Assembly: GCA_033782935.1 (NCBI GenBank)
Contig: JAWQEG010004727.1
Span: forward strand, 1 to 64,000
Source of the DNA: Petrolisthes cinctipes
Taxonomy: Eukaryota > Arthropoda > Malacostraca > Decapoda > Porcellanidae
Direction: 5' to 3'
Length of the DNA stretch: 64,000 bases
Positions 21,560-33,074 of the stretch are shown piece by piece. Position 1 is the stretch's first letter, and every line of letters begins with the position of its first letter. The notes under the pieces were generated by a model. It made no database searches, was not told the DNA's origin, and saw only the letters and a program-made list of their open reading frames with translations. Both the position numbers and the translations under genes were made by a program.

Positions 21560-22075
21560 CTTCCCTCGTCACCACCCACTACACAGTTCACCCACCTAAC
21601 CACCCACCACCAACCCGTCCACCCACCTAACCACCCACCACCACCACCCAGTCCACCCACCTACCCACCACCCAGTCCTTGCCCACCCACCCAACACCAA
21701 CCCCACCTACCCACCACCACCAACCAGCCCACCCACCTAACCACCCACCAACCCGTCCGCCCACCCACCAACCCGTCCACCCACCTACCCACCACCACCA
21801 CCACTCAGTCCACCCACCTACCCACCACCCAGTCCTTGCCCACCTACCCACCACCACAAACCAGCCCACCCACCTAACCACCCACCAACCCGTCCGCCCA
21901 CCTACCCACCACCACCACCCAGTCCACCCACCTACCCACCACCCAGTCCATGCCCACCCACCCAACACCAACCCCACCTACCCACCACCACCAACCAGCC
22001 CACCCACCTAACCACCCACCAACCCATCCGCCCACCCACCTAACCACCCACCAACCCGTCCGCCCACCTACCCAC
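21560..22075 (+). repeat. CCACCCACCTA minisatellite
   Basis: Built from CCCACCTACCCACCACC, CCCAGTCCACC and CCCGTCCGCCC modules arranged in longer units of about 190-200 bp (compare 21655-21760 and 21940-22030, both with AACACCAACCCCACC). Open in several frames without stops; not a gene. The 22080-22785 stretch that follows is AT-rich with no recognised feature apart from (AAC)n at 22112-22132 and TTTTA runs. Confidence 0.9.
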
Positions 22076-22785
22076 GAGCCTTGAAATTAACGCTACCAAT
22101 CCCTGAGGCAACAAACAACAACAACAACAACAAATAAACAAACACACTGATAAGATTTGGTTACATTTGTTGATCTGAAAATTGCTAATATTTGATTACG
22201 CACATTAAATTGAGAGATACATATAACCATGTCCTGAATATAAATAACAAATAACTGATATGAGAGGGTTATTTAGTTCATCAGTATACTGTATTTTATT
22301 TTTATATTATTTATTTATTTATGTTTTTCCTCTGATTTTATTTTATTTTATTTTATTTTTTTTCCCCGATTTTTTCTTTTATTTTTTTATTATTTTTTCC
22401 CTGATTTTAATTTATCTTATGTTTATTTTTATATATTATTTTTTGCCTAATTTTATTTTATTTATTTCCTCACTCAGCTTTGACGCAGGATTTAGAGATG
22501 AAGGAAATTTTGGATTATGAGAGGATATATTATATGTATATATATACAGTATATATATTTTTTTTTACATTTATTTTATACGATAAGATGTGATTCAGAT
22601 AATTATTTCTCTCTCCCCCTCAACTTTGACGCAAGATTGAGTAATAAAGGATATATTATATACATATATTTTACATAATTATATTCTATACCACGATGTG
22701 TGATTGATTAATTTAAGGATGAAAAAGACCGACCTATGCCTGAAAGACTTTGTAACACGAAGGAGAAGGTGATAAATAGAGAGAT

Positions 22786-24500
22786 GGGACAGTAAACACC
22801 AAGGAAATAGAAGGAAAGGAGGGACAGTAAACACCAAGGAAATAGAAGGAAAGGAGGGAGAGTAAACACCAAGGAAATAGAAGGAAAGGAGGCACAGTAA
22901 ACACCAAGGAAATAGAAGGAAAGGAGGGACAGTAAACACCAAGGAAATAGAAGGAAAGGAGGGACAGTAAACACCAAGGAAATAGAAGGAAAGGAGGGAC
23001 AGTAAACACCAAGGAAATAGAAGGAAAGGAGGGACAGTAAACACCAAGGAAATAGAAGGAGAGGAGGGAGAGTAAACACCAAGGAAATAGAAGGAAAGAA
23101 GGGACAGTAAACACCAAGAAAATAGAAGGAAAGGAGGGACAGTAAACACCAAGGAAATAGAAGGAAAGGAGGGACAGTAAACACCAAGGAAATAGAAGGA
23201 AAGGAGGGACAGTAAACACCAAGGAAATAGAAGGAGAGGAGGGAGAGTAAACACCAAGGAAATAGAAGGAAAGGAGGGACAGTAAACACCAAGGAAACAG
23301 AAGGAAAGGAGGGACAGTAAACACCAAGGAAATAGAAGGAAAGGAGGGACAGTAAACACCAAGGAAATAGAAGGAAAGGAGGGACAGTAAACACCAAGGA
23401 AATAGAAGGAAAGGAGGGACAGTAAACACCAAGGAAATAGAAGGAAAGGAGGGACAGTAAACACCAAGGAAATAGAAGGAAAGGAGACACAGTAAACACC
23501 AAGGAAATAGAAGGAAAGGAGGGAGAGTAAACACCAAGGAAATAGAAGGAAAGGAGGGACAGTAAACACCAAGGAAATAGAAGGAAAGGAGGGACAGTAA
23601 ACACCAAGGAAATAGAAGGAAAGGAGGGACAGTAAACACCAAGGAAATAGAAGGAAAGGAGGGACAGTAAACACCAAGGAAATAGAAGGAAAGGAGGGAC
23701 AGTAAACACCAAGGAAATAGAAGAAAAGGAGGGACAGTAAACACCAAGGAAATAGAAGGAGAGGAGGGACAGTAAACACCAAGGAAATAGAAGGAAAGGA
23801 GGGACAGTAAACACCAAGGAAATAGAAGGAAAGGAGGGACAGTAAACACCAAGGAAATAGAAGGAAAGGAGGGACAGTAAACACCAAGGAAATAGAAGGA
23901 AAGGAGGGAGAGTAAACACCAAGGAAATAGAAGGAAAGGAGGGACAGTAAACACCAAGGAAATAGAAGGAAAGGAGGGACAGTAAACACCAAGGAAATAG
24001 AAGGAAAGGAGGGACAGTAAACACCAAGGAAATAGAAGGAAAGGAGGGAGAGTAAACACCAAGGAAATAGAAGGAAAGGAGGGACAGTAAACACCAAGGA
24101 AATAGAAGGAGACTAGGGAGAGTAAACACCAAGGAAATAGAAGGAAAGGAGGGACAGTAAACACCAAGGAAATAGAAGGAAAGGAGGGACAGTAAACACC
24201 AAGGAAATAGAAGGAAAGGAGGGACAGTAAACACCAAGGAAATAGAAGGAAAGGAGGGACAGTAAACACCAAGGAAATAGAAGGAAAGGAGGCACAGTAA
24301 ACACCAAGGAAATAGAAGGAAAGGAGGGACAGTAAACACCAAGGAAATAGAAGGAAAGGAGGGACAGTAAACACCAAGGAAATAGAAGGAAAGGAGGCAC
24401 AGTAAACACCAAGGAAATAGAAGGAAAGGAGGGACAGTAAACACCAAGGAAATAGAAGGAAAGGAGGGACAGTAAACACCAAGGAAATAGAAGGAAAGGA
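22786..24500 (+). repeat. 35-bp tandem array, 49 units
   Basis: The unit begins GGGACAGTAAACACCAAGG and continues AAATAGAAGGAAAGGA (35 bp in all). From 22786 to the start of the partial unit at 24501 is 1715 bp, exactly 49 x 35, so no net insertion or deletion is present. Variants are substitutions only (GGGACAG, GGGAGAG, GGCACAG; AAAGGA/GAGAGGA). No obvious higher-order order by eye. The complement has no stops in any frame, so three long - strand ORFs appear; these are artefacts. Confidence 0.95.
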
Positions 24501-24534
24501 GGGACAGTATAAGCCAATGTAAGGAATAAGTAAT

Positions 24535-25560
24535 GGAAGGGAGGGGAGAGGGGGAAGAAGGGAGAGGAAAGGAAGGGAGAGGATAGAACCAAGAGAAGGA
24601 AAGAAGGGAGGAGAGAACCATGAGGGGAGGGATGGGAGTGAACCAAGGAATGGAGGTAAGGGATGGGAGGGGAAGAATGGAAAGAGAAGGGAGGGGAGAG
24701 GAGGAAGAGAGGGAGGGAGGGGAGAGAACCACGAAAGGGAGGGGAGGGGAGGGAGAGAGGGAGGGGAGAGAACCACGAAAGGGAGAGGAGGGGAGAGGAA
24801 GAATGGGGAGAGATGGTAGGGGAGAAAGAGAAGGGAGGGGAGGGAAGGGAGAGAACCATGAAAGGGAGAGGAGGAGAGAGGAAGAATGGGAAGATATGGT
24901 AGGGGAGAAAGAGAAGGGAGGGGAGGGAAGGGAGAGAACCACGAAAGGGAGAGGAAGGGAGAGGGTAATATAAAGACTGTTGTGACTAGTCGGTAATATT
25001 CCCTAATGTCTCACTCCTATTACCTAATTGGACCGTGATAGATAATATTCACACCACACACTGAGGCAATGAAGGCAGGCAGAGGGAGGGAGGGGAGAGA
25101 GGGAGGAAGGGAGGGAGGGGAGGGAGAGAGAGAAGCAGGGAGGGGAGGGAGAGGGGAGACAGGAAGAGAGATGGAGGGAGGGAAGGAGGAGGAAAAGAGG
25201 GAGGGAGGGAGAGAGGGAGGTATGAAGTTTAAACGCTGGGAGGGACAGGGAATGATAAAGAGTGGTGGGGGAGGGGGAAGAAAGGGGAGAGAGATGGGAG
25301 GGGAGGGAGAGGGAGGTAAGGAAGGGGATAGGGATGGGAGGGGAGAGGGATAGGGATGGGATGGGAGGAGAGGGAGGTAAGGAAGGAAGGGGCGAGAGAT
25401 GGGAGGGGAGGGGAGGAGAGGGATAGGGATGGGAGGGGGAGGAGAGGGAGGTAAGGAAGGAAGGGGAGAGAGATGGGATGGGAGGGGAGGAGAGGGACAG
25501 GGATGGGAGGGGGAGGAGAGGGAGGTAAGGAAGGGGAGATAGAGAGATGGGAGGGGAGAG
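24535..25560 (+). repeat. Purine-rich GGGAGAGGAGG tract
   Basis: Nearly pure purine on the + strand, degenerate GGGAGGGGAGAG units, with short mixed islands at about 24965-25065 and 25218-25250. Together with the 35-bp array it forms a purine-biased block of about 2.8 kb. No gene. Confidence 0.9.
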
Positions 25561-25562
25561 GT

Positions 25563-25756
25563 GTCACACACACATACAAGTATATGTCTCATTAACACAC
25601 ACACACACACAAGTAAACAGTATATGTCGCATTACACACACACACACACACACAAGTATATATGTCACATTACCACAAAACACACATTACACACACACAC
25701 ACACAAGTATATATGACACACACAAGTATATCACACACACACACACACAAGTATAT

Positions 25757-25795
<39 letters not shown>

Positions 25796-25846
25796 CTCTA
25801 TATGTCACATTACCACAACACACACACACACACACACACACAACTC
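25563..25846 (+). repeat. (CA)n microsatellite
   Basis: CACACA runs separated by AAGTATATATGTCACATTAC-like phrases. Confidence 0.95.
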
Positions 25847-26698
25847 TAGCCTAACCTAACTTAACCTAACCCAACTAAGCCTAGCCTAACCTAACTTAAC
25901 CTAACCTAAACTAACCCAACTAAGCCTAGCCTAACCTAACTTAACCTAACCTAAACTAACCCAACTAAGCCTAACCTAACCTAACTTAACCTAACCTAAA
26001 CTAACCCAACTAAGTCTAGCCTAACCTAACTTAACCTAACCTAAACTAACCCAACTAAGCCTAGCCTAACCTAACTTAACCTAACCTAAACTAACCCAAC
26101 TAAGCCTAACCTAACCTAATTTAACCAACCCTAAACTAACCTAACCTACCTTAACCAAACCTAACCTAAACTAACCCAACTAAGCCTAGCCTAACCTAAC
26201 TTAACCTAACCTAAACTAACCCAAATAAGCCTAGCCTAGCCTAACTTAACCTAACCTAAACTAACCCAACTAAGCCTAGCCTAACCTAACTTAACCTAAC
26301 CTAAACTAACCCAACTAAGCCTAACCTAACCTAACCTAAACTAACCCAACTAAGCCTAGCCTAACCTAACTTAACCAATCCTAACCTAACCTACCCTAAA
26401 CTTAACCAAACCTAACCTACCCTAACTCAAGTAAGCCTAACCTACCCTAACCTAATTTATCTTGCCTCTACCTAACCTAACCCATCCCAATCTACCCCAA
26501 CCTATCCTTACATTGCCTAACCCAACCCAACCCAACTTTACCTAATCTTACATATCCTTCCCCAACTAACTCTAACCTAACCTAACCCAACTAAGCCTAA
26601 CCTAATTTAATCTAACCTAACCCAACTAAGCCTAACCTAATTTAATCTAACCTAACCCAACTAAGCCCAACCTAATTTAATCTAACCTAACCCAACTA
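25847..26698 (+). repeat. Telomere-like (CCTAA)n array, degenerate
   Basis: CCTAACCTAA with TTAACC, AAACTAACC and CAACTAAGCC variants in a longer unit of about 60 bp (CTAACCCAACTAAGCCTAGC recurs). CCTAA is the complement of the arthropod telomere repeat TTAGG. It is flanked by unrelated DNA on both sides and degenerate, so it is interstitial, not a chromosome end. It resumes at 27519 after an inserted element. Confidence 0.9.
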
Positions 26699-27516
26699 TA
26701 GTCAACCACAAGGAAACTGGCGGCTGTAGGTGGGGCAGCCGCCCCAAGCAGCGCTGCCACATCTGGTCTGTCAGAAAGGGATTACCCAGGGCCCACAGGG
26801 CAGTAGATTAGCAGTCCTTCACCTGAATCTCCTCCCTCCCCCCCTTAGCCTACTCTTTCTTCATCTGTATTTTATGTGTCTGTTTGTCCCTCTGCTTAGT
26901 GATGTGCTTCTGAATTATTATCCATTTTTGTATTATAATTTTTACGTCTGTTTACTATTTGTACATTTATTCATAATTTGTACATACCCCTTCCTTTTGC
27001 CTCCCTTGTGTGTGTGTGTGTGTGTGTGTGTGTTGGTGGGAGGGGAGGGAGGGCGCCGGGTAGGGTGAGGTCAGGACTCCGTTTAATGTAAGGATTAATG
27101 GCAGGTGTAAGTAGTGAAGGGCTATGACTTGTGTGTGTGTGTGTAGAAGGAAGACTTGATAGGATTTTGTATGTGGTGAACATTTTCTTCTGCAAAGTAC
27201 GAATTTACGTAGAAAATGATTTCCTTCTCACAACTATAGAGCCATTCAGTGTCGTGAGCAGGGGTATGTGTTCTTCTTTCCATTGTGGAGTCTAAAGGAG
27301 AAGTGACCTGACTGACCTCATTAATTTCCTGACCTCTCTCTCACCATTTAAAGACTATATTTATAGAATCAGTGCACCACTGTACGAAAACGTTGCCATT
27401 TTGGTGTGATTTTTGATAGAGTGATGTGGGTTGGAAAGACAAATGTGGCAGCACTGCTTGGGGGGAAATCCCCGATTCAGCCCCACCTAAACCGCCAGTT
27501 TCCTTGTTGTTGACTA
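26699..27516. mobile_element. Non-autonomous TIR element (818 bp) inside the CCTAA array
   Basis: Terminal inverted repeats: left TAGTCAACCACAAGGAAACT, right complement TAGTCAACAACAAGGAAACT; similarity continues inward for about 75 bp with gaps (GGTGGGGC, CCCCAAGCAG, GCTGCCACAT). The flanking TA on both sides (26697-26698 and 27517-27518) is present once in the repeat unit CAACTAAGCC, so the target duplication is TA. No transposase ORF; a (GT)n lies inside. Confidence 0.8.
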
Positions 27517-27518
27517 TA

Positions 27519-27672
27519 AGCCTAACCTAATTTAATCTAACCTAACCCAACTAAGCCTAACCTAATCCAACTTAACCTAACCTAACCTACCCTAAACTAA
27601 CCCAACTAAGCCTAACCTAACCTAACCTAACCCAACTAAGCCAAGCCTAACCTAACCTAACCTAACCAGACC
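27519..27672 (+). repeat. Telomere-like (CCTAA)n array, second part
   Basis: Continuation of the array interrupted by the 818-bp element. Confidence 0.9.
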
Positions 27673-27724
27673 GACCAATTATTCATTACCATACACACTA
27701 AGTGATTGTAATACATTATAATAT

Positions 27725-27945
27725 TTGTAATACATTAATATATTTTCAATACATTAATATATTTTCAATACATTAATATATTTTCAATACATTAATAGAT
27801 TTTCAATAAATTAATATATTTTCAATACATTAATATATTTTCAATAAATTAATATATTTTCAATACATTAATATATTTTCAATACATTAATATATTTTCA
27901 ATAAATTAATAGATTTTCAATAAATTAATAGATTTTCAATAAATG
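27725..27945 (+). repeat. 19-bp AT-rich tandem repeat
   Basis: About eleven units of AATACATTAATATATTTTC, with AATAAATT and AGATTTTC variants. Confidence 0.9.
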
Positions 27946-28058
27946 TTTAAACTAAAACACACAATTACATGAAACTCTTATATATATATTTCTCTGTAAA
28001 AAATATACTGTAGACACAATCAGAAACATTAATTTTTATCCTATATTCATCAGTGCAA

Positions 28059-28059
<1 letters not shown>

Positions 28060-28109
<50 letters not shown>

Positions 28110-28162
28110 TACAATATTCTTAAAATTATGACCAATAAAAGAAATAAAAAAATATTATTGAA

Positions 28163-28250
<88 letters not shown>

Positions 28251-28275
28251 CACAATATTCTTAAAATTATGACCT
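28060..28275 (+). repeat. (AAT)n and (ACT)n microsatellites with a duplicated spacer
   Basis: (AAT)n, then a spacer ending AATATTCTTAAAATTATGACC, then (ACT)n and (AAT)n, then the same spacer start at 28255. Confidence 0.95.
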
Positions 28276-28329
28276 TAGTATAATGATGAGAATAGATAAG
28301 GAATATTTCTTAATTAAGTTATAAAGGGT

Positions 28330-28440
28330 GGTGTTGATAAATCTGGAGCAAATGATTCCTCCAAACTATTCCAACCAACAGAACACCATTTTAATTTTTG
28401 TGCATCTGGTCCTGTTTCCTGGCATACTTTGGAGTTATCA
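28330..28440. repeat. Dispersed repeat with GATTCCTCCAAA / CTGGTCCTGTTTC modules
   Basis: Contains TCTGGAGCAAATGATTCCTC, CAAACTATTCCAA and CATCTGGTCCTGTTTC. Related copies occur at 29245-29370 (inverted parts), 29445-29530 and 33610-33800, where both arms are present in inverted orientation. No coding potential. Confidence 0.6.
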
Positions 28441-28496
28441 AGGCACTCCAATGTAACAAAAGTGAAATAATTACCCCCTTAAAATCTTTGTTGGTA

Positions 28497-28747
28497 ATAG
28501 AATAATAATAAAAATAATATTAATAACAACAATAATAATGATAACAATAATATTAATATTAATATTAATAATAATAATGATAACAATAATATTAATAATA
28601 ACAACAATAATAATGATAATAATAATGATGATAATAATAATGATAATGATAATAATAATTATAATAATAATAATAATAATTATAATGATAATAATAATAA
28701 AAATTATAATGATAATAACAATAATAATAACAATAATAATAATAATG

Positions 28748-28804
<57 letters not shown>

Positions 28805-28805
28805 T
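28497..28805 (+). repeat. (AAT)n / (AATG)n microsatellite
   Basis: Long impure AAT array with ATG and AAC interruptions. Confidence 0.95.
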
Positions 28806-28854
28806 ACAATTATTGTATGTAATAGAATAACAATATTATTTACTGCTACAAACA

Positions 28855-28995
28855 TGGGGTCATATTCAAGAACATCCATGGTGAATACATACGATGGTGT
28901 GGTACTGGTACGATGGCTCCGTTGTTTGTCCATGGAGCCATCGTACCGGTACCACACCATAGTATACACCACGAATGTTCTTGAATACAACCCAA
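28855..28995. mobile_element. Foldback (palindromic) MITE, copy 1
   Basis: An almost perfect inverted repeat: TATTCAAGAACATCCATGGT on the left pairs with the complement of the right end (GAATGTTCTTGAATA), and GGTGTGGTACTGGTACGATG pairs with CATCGTACCGGTACCACACC around a short loop near 28922. Flanked by GGGTCA and AACCCA. A second copy lies at 33915-34055. Confidence 0.75.
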
Positions 28996-29036
28996 CAACA
29001 ACTCAATATGAGAGGATAGTATGCTTTTGTTACATT

Positions 29037-29240
29037 ATATATATACATACATGGAGAGATATATATACATACATAAATATATATATACATACATACATAA
29101 ATATATATATACATACATACATATATATATATTGATACAACCATTTATACATACATACATACATATATAGATATATAAATATATACATACATACAGATGC
29201 ATACATAGAGAGATTATACATACATACATACATACATAAA
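29037..29240 (+). repeat. (CATA)n / (TA)n microsatellite
   Basis: ATACATACATAAATATATAT-type units. Confidence 0.95.
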
Positions 29241-29559
29241 CCTTGATTCCTCCAAAGTATGTCAGGAAACAGGGCTAAAATAATAAAAATAATAAAAATA
29301 ATAACAAACCTAATAATAATAATAATAATAATAATAATGTTGTTTGAACGAGTTTGGAGGAATCAGTTACTCCCAATATATCAACACTCTAACTACCCCT
29401 TAAGAAATGGCATAATTTACTCAATATTTAAAATAATGTTCTTGGTAAATCTGGAGTAACTGATTCCTCCAAATAATTCCAAGCGACAAGACATCAATAT
29501 ATTTATTCACCTGGCCCTGTTTCCTGCCAAGTGACTCTGTGATTACCAAAACAAAAAAA

Positions 29560-29626
29560 ACCATAATAATAATAATAATAATGTTGTATTGCAGTTACAT
29601 AGTCTTACATTGCAAAATAACAAACC

Positions 29627-29664
<38 letters not shown>

Positions 29665-29757
29665 TTGTATTGCAGTTACATAGTCTTACATTGAAAAATA
29701 ACAAACCTAATAATAATAATAATATTATTGTATTGCAGTTACAGTCTTACATTACAA

Positions 29758-29788
<31 letters not shown>

Positions 29789-29850
29789 TTGTATTGCAGT
29801 TACAGTCTTACATTACAAAACAACAAACATAATAATAATGTTGTTTTACA
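29560..29850 (-). repeat. Minisatellite, about five units, inverted relative to 20275
   Basis: Units of TTGTATTGCAGTTACATAGT plus CTTACATTGCAAAATAACAA and a variable (AAT)n. Same sequence as the 20275-20392 repeat in reverse orientation. Confidence 0.85.
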
Positions 29851-29879
29851 GTTACATAACTCGACTTCTATTCAAGATC

Positions 29880-30465
29880 TTATGGTGGTAAAAACAAATA
29901 ATACTGATGGTTTTATTTTCTTATTTTAGTGATAAAAAAAAAAAAAGAAAAAACTTTCTAATTTTAATACAGTAGTAATATGAAGTCACTAACTAACCCC
30001 AATAATTATTCAAAATATAAACTTTGGCAACTCAGGGCCTCGCAAATACTGACAGCTTACAGTCCCGAGGTTGAGGTATAAAAGATTTAATAATACAGTA
30101 TAATAATTGTATTGATATTTGTCAAACGACTAAGGAAAACTAAAATAATTTGTATTCATTTTGGGTTACTTTGTGGTTCTACATAAAGTATTAAATTATG
30201 TATGAAGAATATTGATATGTATAAACTTAAAGAGTAATGTTATGAAAACAAAAAGAAAAATGTTATAAGATTGTTGGTGTATTTCACAGTATTATTTTTT
30301 CGTGTTTTGTTTTCTGTTAATATGTTGGAGGCAGTGATTCATTGCCAAGTTAACCTGAGGGTGTTTGAGGTGGGGGACGGGAGAAGTAAGCCTACAGTCA
30401 CAGAAGGAGGAGTGAGCCCCACTTTGTCTGTGCCAGAGTTGAGAGTTGTGTAGTGACCAGAGACC
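29880..30465. other. No recognised feature
   Basis: AT-rich, single-copy-looking sequence. A short open frame at 30271-30453 has no recognisable domain and no splice context, so it is not called. Confidence 0.5.
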
Positions 30466-30469
30466 CTGG

Positions 30470-30735
30470 ACATATTGAGGCGTCTATTTGCATAACGGGA
30501 TAAACACCACCTCTGGTGAAATTGAGTTAGCACTGTCTTCCCCCCTAGTAAACATCTACAATTTACTTGGTGAAGTCCATATCCACTTTTGGAGTTTCTA
30601 ATAAGGCTTAAAATGAAGTATAAATAGAGAGACTATAACCTTTTGTGCACAGATGTTAAACTTTAAACCCATTTTTCTTAAAACTTGAGTTGTGTCGCTT
30701 ATCTCGTTATGCAAATAGATGCTTCATATTTTGTG
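30470..30735. repeat. Inverted-repeat element with TCTATTTGCATAACG arms
   Basis: The left arm (about 30482-30512) contains GCGTCTATTTGCATAACGGG; the complement of the right arm (about 30688-30722) contains GCATCTATTTGCATAACGAG. About 170 bp of spacer. Probably a MITE; boundaries are not resolved. Confidence 0.5.
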
Positions 30736-30950
30736 TGTTAGCCAGAGATCCTGGAAGTGTTACAGTACGGAGTGTGTCAAAACCCACTTGTAAATAGTGT
30801 AAATTTATGTACATTTTGGGTTCACCGTGTTTATCGTATCCTTTGTACTATCCATCCCCTGACAGTTGGGAGGGAAAAAAAAAAAAAAAAGGCGACCATA
30901 ATAGGTTCTCTCCTTAAGGGGGTAATACACACCTCTGACAATATTATGAA

Positions 30951-31318
30951 TTAAAGGGGGTGCAGGAGTAGGGGGACAGGCTTGGGGGTGGGGGGGTACT
31001 GGGGGGGGGGGGTGCGGGAATAGGGGGACTGGGGGGGTTTTGGGAGTAGGGGTACTGGGGGGGTGGTACGGGAATAGGGGTACTGGGGGGGTGGTGCGGG
31101 AATAGGGGGACTGGGGGGGTGCGGAATAGGGGGACAGGCTTGGGGGGGGAGGGAGTTAGGGGTTTTTGGGGGGTGCGGGAGTAAGGGGACAGGCTTGGGG
31201 GGTGCGTGAATAGGGGACAGGCTTTCTACCCACCCCAAGCCTGCCTGTCCCCCTATTCCCGCACCCCCCAGTCCCCCCCCCCCCCAAAGCCTGTCCCCTA
31301 CTCCGGCACCCCCTTAAA
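30951..31318. repeat. G-rich / C-rich foldback element flanked by TTAA
   Basis: The G-rich left part (GGGTGCGGGAATAGGGGG units, to about 31225) is followed by a C-rich complement (31229-31313). The ends are inverted repeats: left TTAAAGGGGGTGCAGGAGTA, right complement TTAAGGGGGTGCCGGAGTAG. The G-runs could form quadruplexes. TTAA at both ends suggests a piggyBac-like target, but I see no transposase. Confidence 0.6.
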
Positions 31319-31455
31319 GATAAAACCTGTCATGGACATTTGCCTCCGACTGTACATAAATGCTCTCCATAACAGTAATGCCTTTTATTACACTGTTATT
31401 GTTGTTATTATGTATTAGTAGTGTACTGTTTGTAATGAAACCCTATTTTTAAAGC

Positions 31456-31456
31456 G

Positions 31457-31499
<43 letters not shown>

Positions 31500-31566
31500 G
31501 AGAGGTATTTGAAGATAGGATGACGAGAGAGAGAGAGAGGTAGGAGAGGCATTTGAAGATAGGATG

Positions 31567-31627
<61 letters not shown>

Positions 31628-31784
31628 GAAGATAGGATAAAGAACAAAATGATATTGAATCCTCCCTTACCTTGAAATTAAATCGAATTATCCATACGGG
31701 AGTTCCAACATTTTTTTTTTTTTTTTGCCGACTTTACACAAAATTGATTTGTATGACGGCAGTGAATGCATACAACACAAGACA

Positions 31785-31817
<33 letters not shown>

Positions 31818-31870
31818 CAGAGAGAGAGACAGAGAGAGAGAGACACAGAGAGACAGAGACAGAGAGGATT
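31456..31870 (+). repeat. (GA)n microsatellites and GATAGGATGA minisatellite
   Basis: (GA)n runs separated by GGTATTTGAAGATAGGATGA; a second block GAGAGACAGAGACA at 31782-31866. (TTG)n at 31933-32000. Confidence 0.95.
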
Positions 31871-32059
31871 TTATAATACTATAATGTTGGTTCATTGGTG
31901 AGTTGGTATCATCACTGTGGTTAAGTAGTTGCTATTGTTGTTGTTGTTGTTGTTGTTGGTGATAATGGTGGTAGTAGTTGTTGTTGTTGTTGTTGTTGGT
32001 GCGTACATCAAGCACTTCCTGTATACCTTTATGGAAGCACAGGAAGTTGTAGTCTATCA

Positions 32060-32117
32060 GGCCTGTGGAACGGGGAAAAGTTAATATTGGACCACCAAAT
32101 TGAAGTAAGAAATATTG

Positions 32118-32152
<35 letters not shown>

Positions 32153-32500
32153 GTGAAACGTTAAAATTTGAGAACCGAAATTGAAGTACGGTATATTAAA
32201 AAATAAATTAATAAAAATGGTGAGAAGTTAAATATTTGACAACTGAAATTGAAGTATGGTATATTAAAATATAAATAAATGAATAAAGATGGGGAGAAGT
32301 TAAAATTTGACGACCGAAATTGAAGAACGAAAAAAAAAAAAAAAAAAATATAGATGAAGTTAAAATTTGACAACCAAAATTTTTCTATGGAATAAATAAA
32401 AAAAGAATAGATAAATAAATAAATTAAGATGGAAAAAAGTAAAAATTGGACAACCGAAATTGAAGTACAGAATAGAAAAAAAAAAAAAAAAAAAAAAAAA

Positions 32501-32548
<48 letters not shown>

Positions 32549-32690
32549 CATAAATAAAAATTGTGAGAAGTTATATATTTGAGAACTGAAATTGAAGTAT
32601 GGTATATTAAAAAAATAAATAAATTAATAAAGATGGAGAGAAGTTAAAATTTGAGAACTGAAATTGAAGTAAGGAATAATAATTAAAAAA
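32060..32690 (+). repeat. About 70-bp minisatellite with poly(A) segments
   Basis: About eight units carrying GTTAAAATTTGACAACCGAA, then ATTGAAGTACGGTATATTAA and A-rich or AAT-rich filler of variable length. Confidence 0.85.
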
Positions 32691-32867
32691 AAAATACTGT
32701 AGATAAATTATTAAATAGTTTCATAGTGGAGTCATCAAATTCATCCAATAATTCACTCATGAGTAATTTACACAGTTCAGTTTCTTTCGTTAGAGTGCTT
32801 ACAAACCCAAACAAACCACAGTGGTATGGGCACTATAAATAATATGGAAGGAAGGTTTGATACTCAC

Positions 32868-33013
32868 CCTGCTTGTCAAAATTATCTTCCTTCAGTATAC
32901 ATACGAGGGCGAGGAACCGACTCACTTCCCTAAGGTAGAGAACAGTAGCATTGTTTAATTTGATGATACTGGAACTCCCCTTGTCAAATGGGACCTGTAT
33001 ACCATCGCCCTTC
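32868..33013 (-). CDS. RagC-D: RagC/D GTPase, exon near the C-terminus
   Basis: A 146-bp exon on the - strand: acceptor TTTATGACAG, donor GG|GTGAGT. It enters in phase 2 (GG|G) and leaves in phase 1. It encodes SSSIIKLNNATVLYLREVSR and FLALVCILKEDNF, matching the last part of the roadblock-like C-terminal domain of RagC/RagD proteins, which pairs with RagA/B. The final exon, which in the family encodes about 15-20 more residues, was not found at lower coordinates down to 30000. The acceptor-side edge of this exon is tandemly duplicated at 33075-33140. Confidence 0.9.
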
Positions 33014-33074
33014 CTGTCATAAATACACACATATATCAGTGTAATAAAATGATGGGTTGTATGTAAGAATGTAA

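Noticed and set aside
21560..22075. Proline/threonine/histidine-rich ORFs on the + strand and tryptophan/glycine-rich ORFs on the - strand
   Set aside because: Both are translations of the CCACCCACC minisatellite.
22679..24942. Three very long overlapping - strand ORFs (472, 744 and 680 codons) with FYFLGVY/SPSFPSISL repeats
   Set aside because: They are the stop-free complement of the 35-bp array read in all three frames. No domain, start context or splice signals.
25847..27672. A true chromosome end
   Set aside because: The CCTAA array is degenerate and has long unrelated sequence on both sides, so it is interstitial.
30271..30453. A 60-codon ORF with balanced composition
   Set aside because: Too short, no recognisable domain, no splice or operon context.
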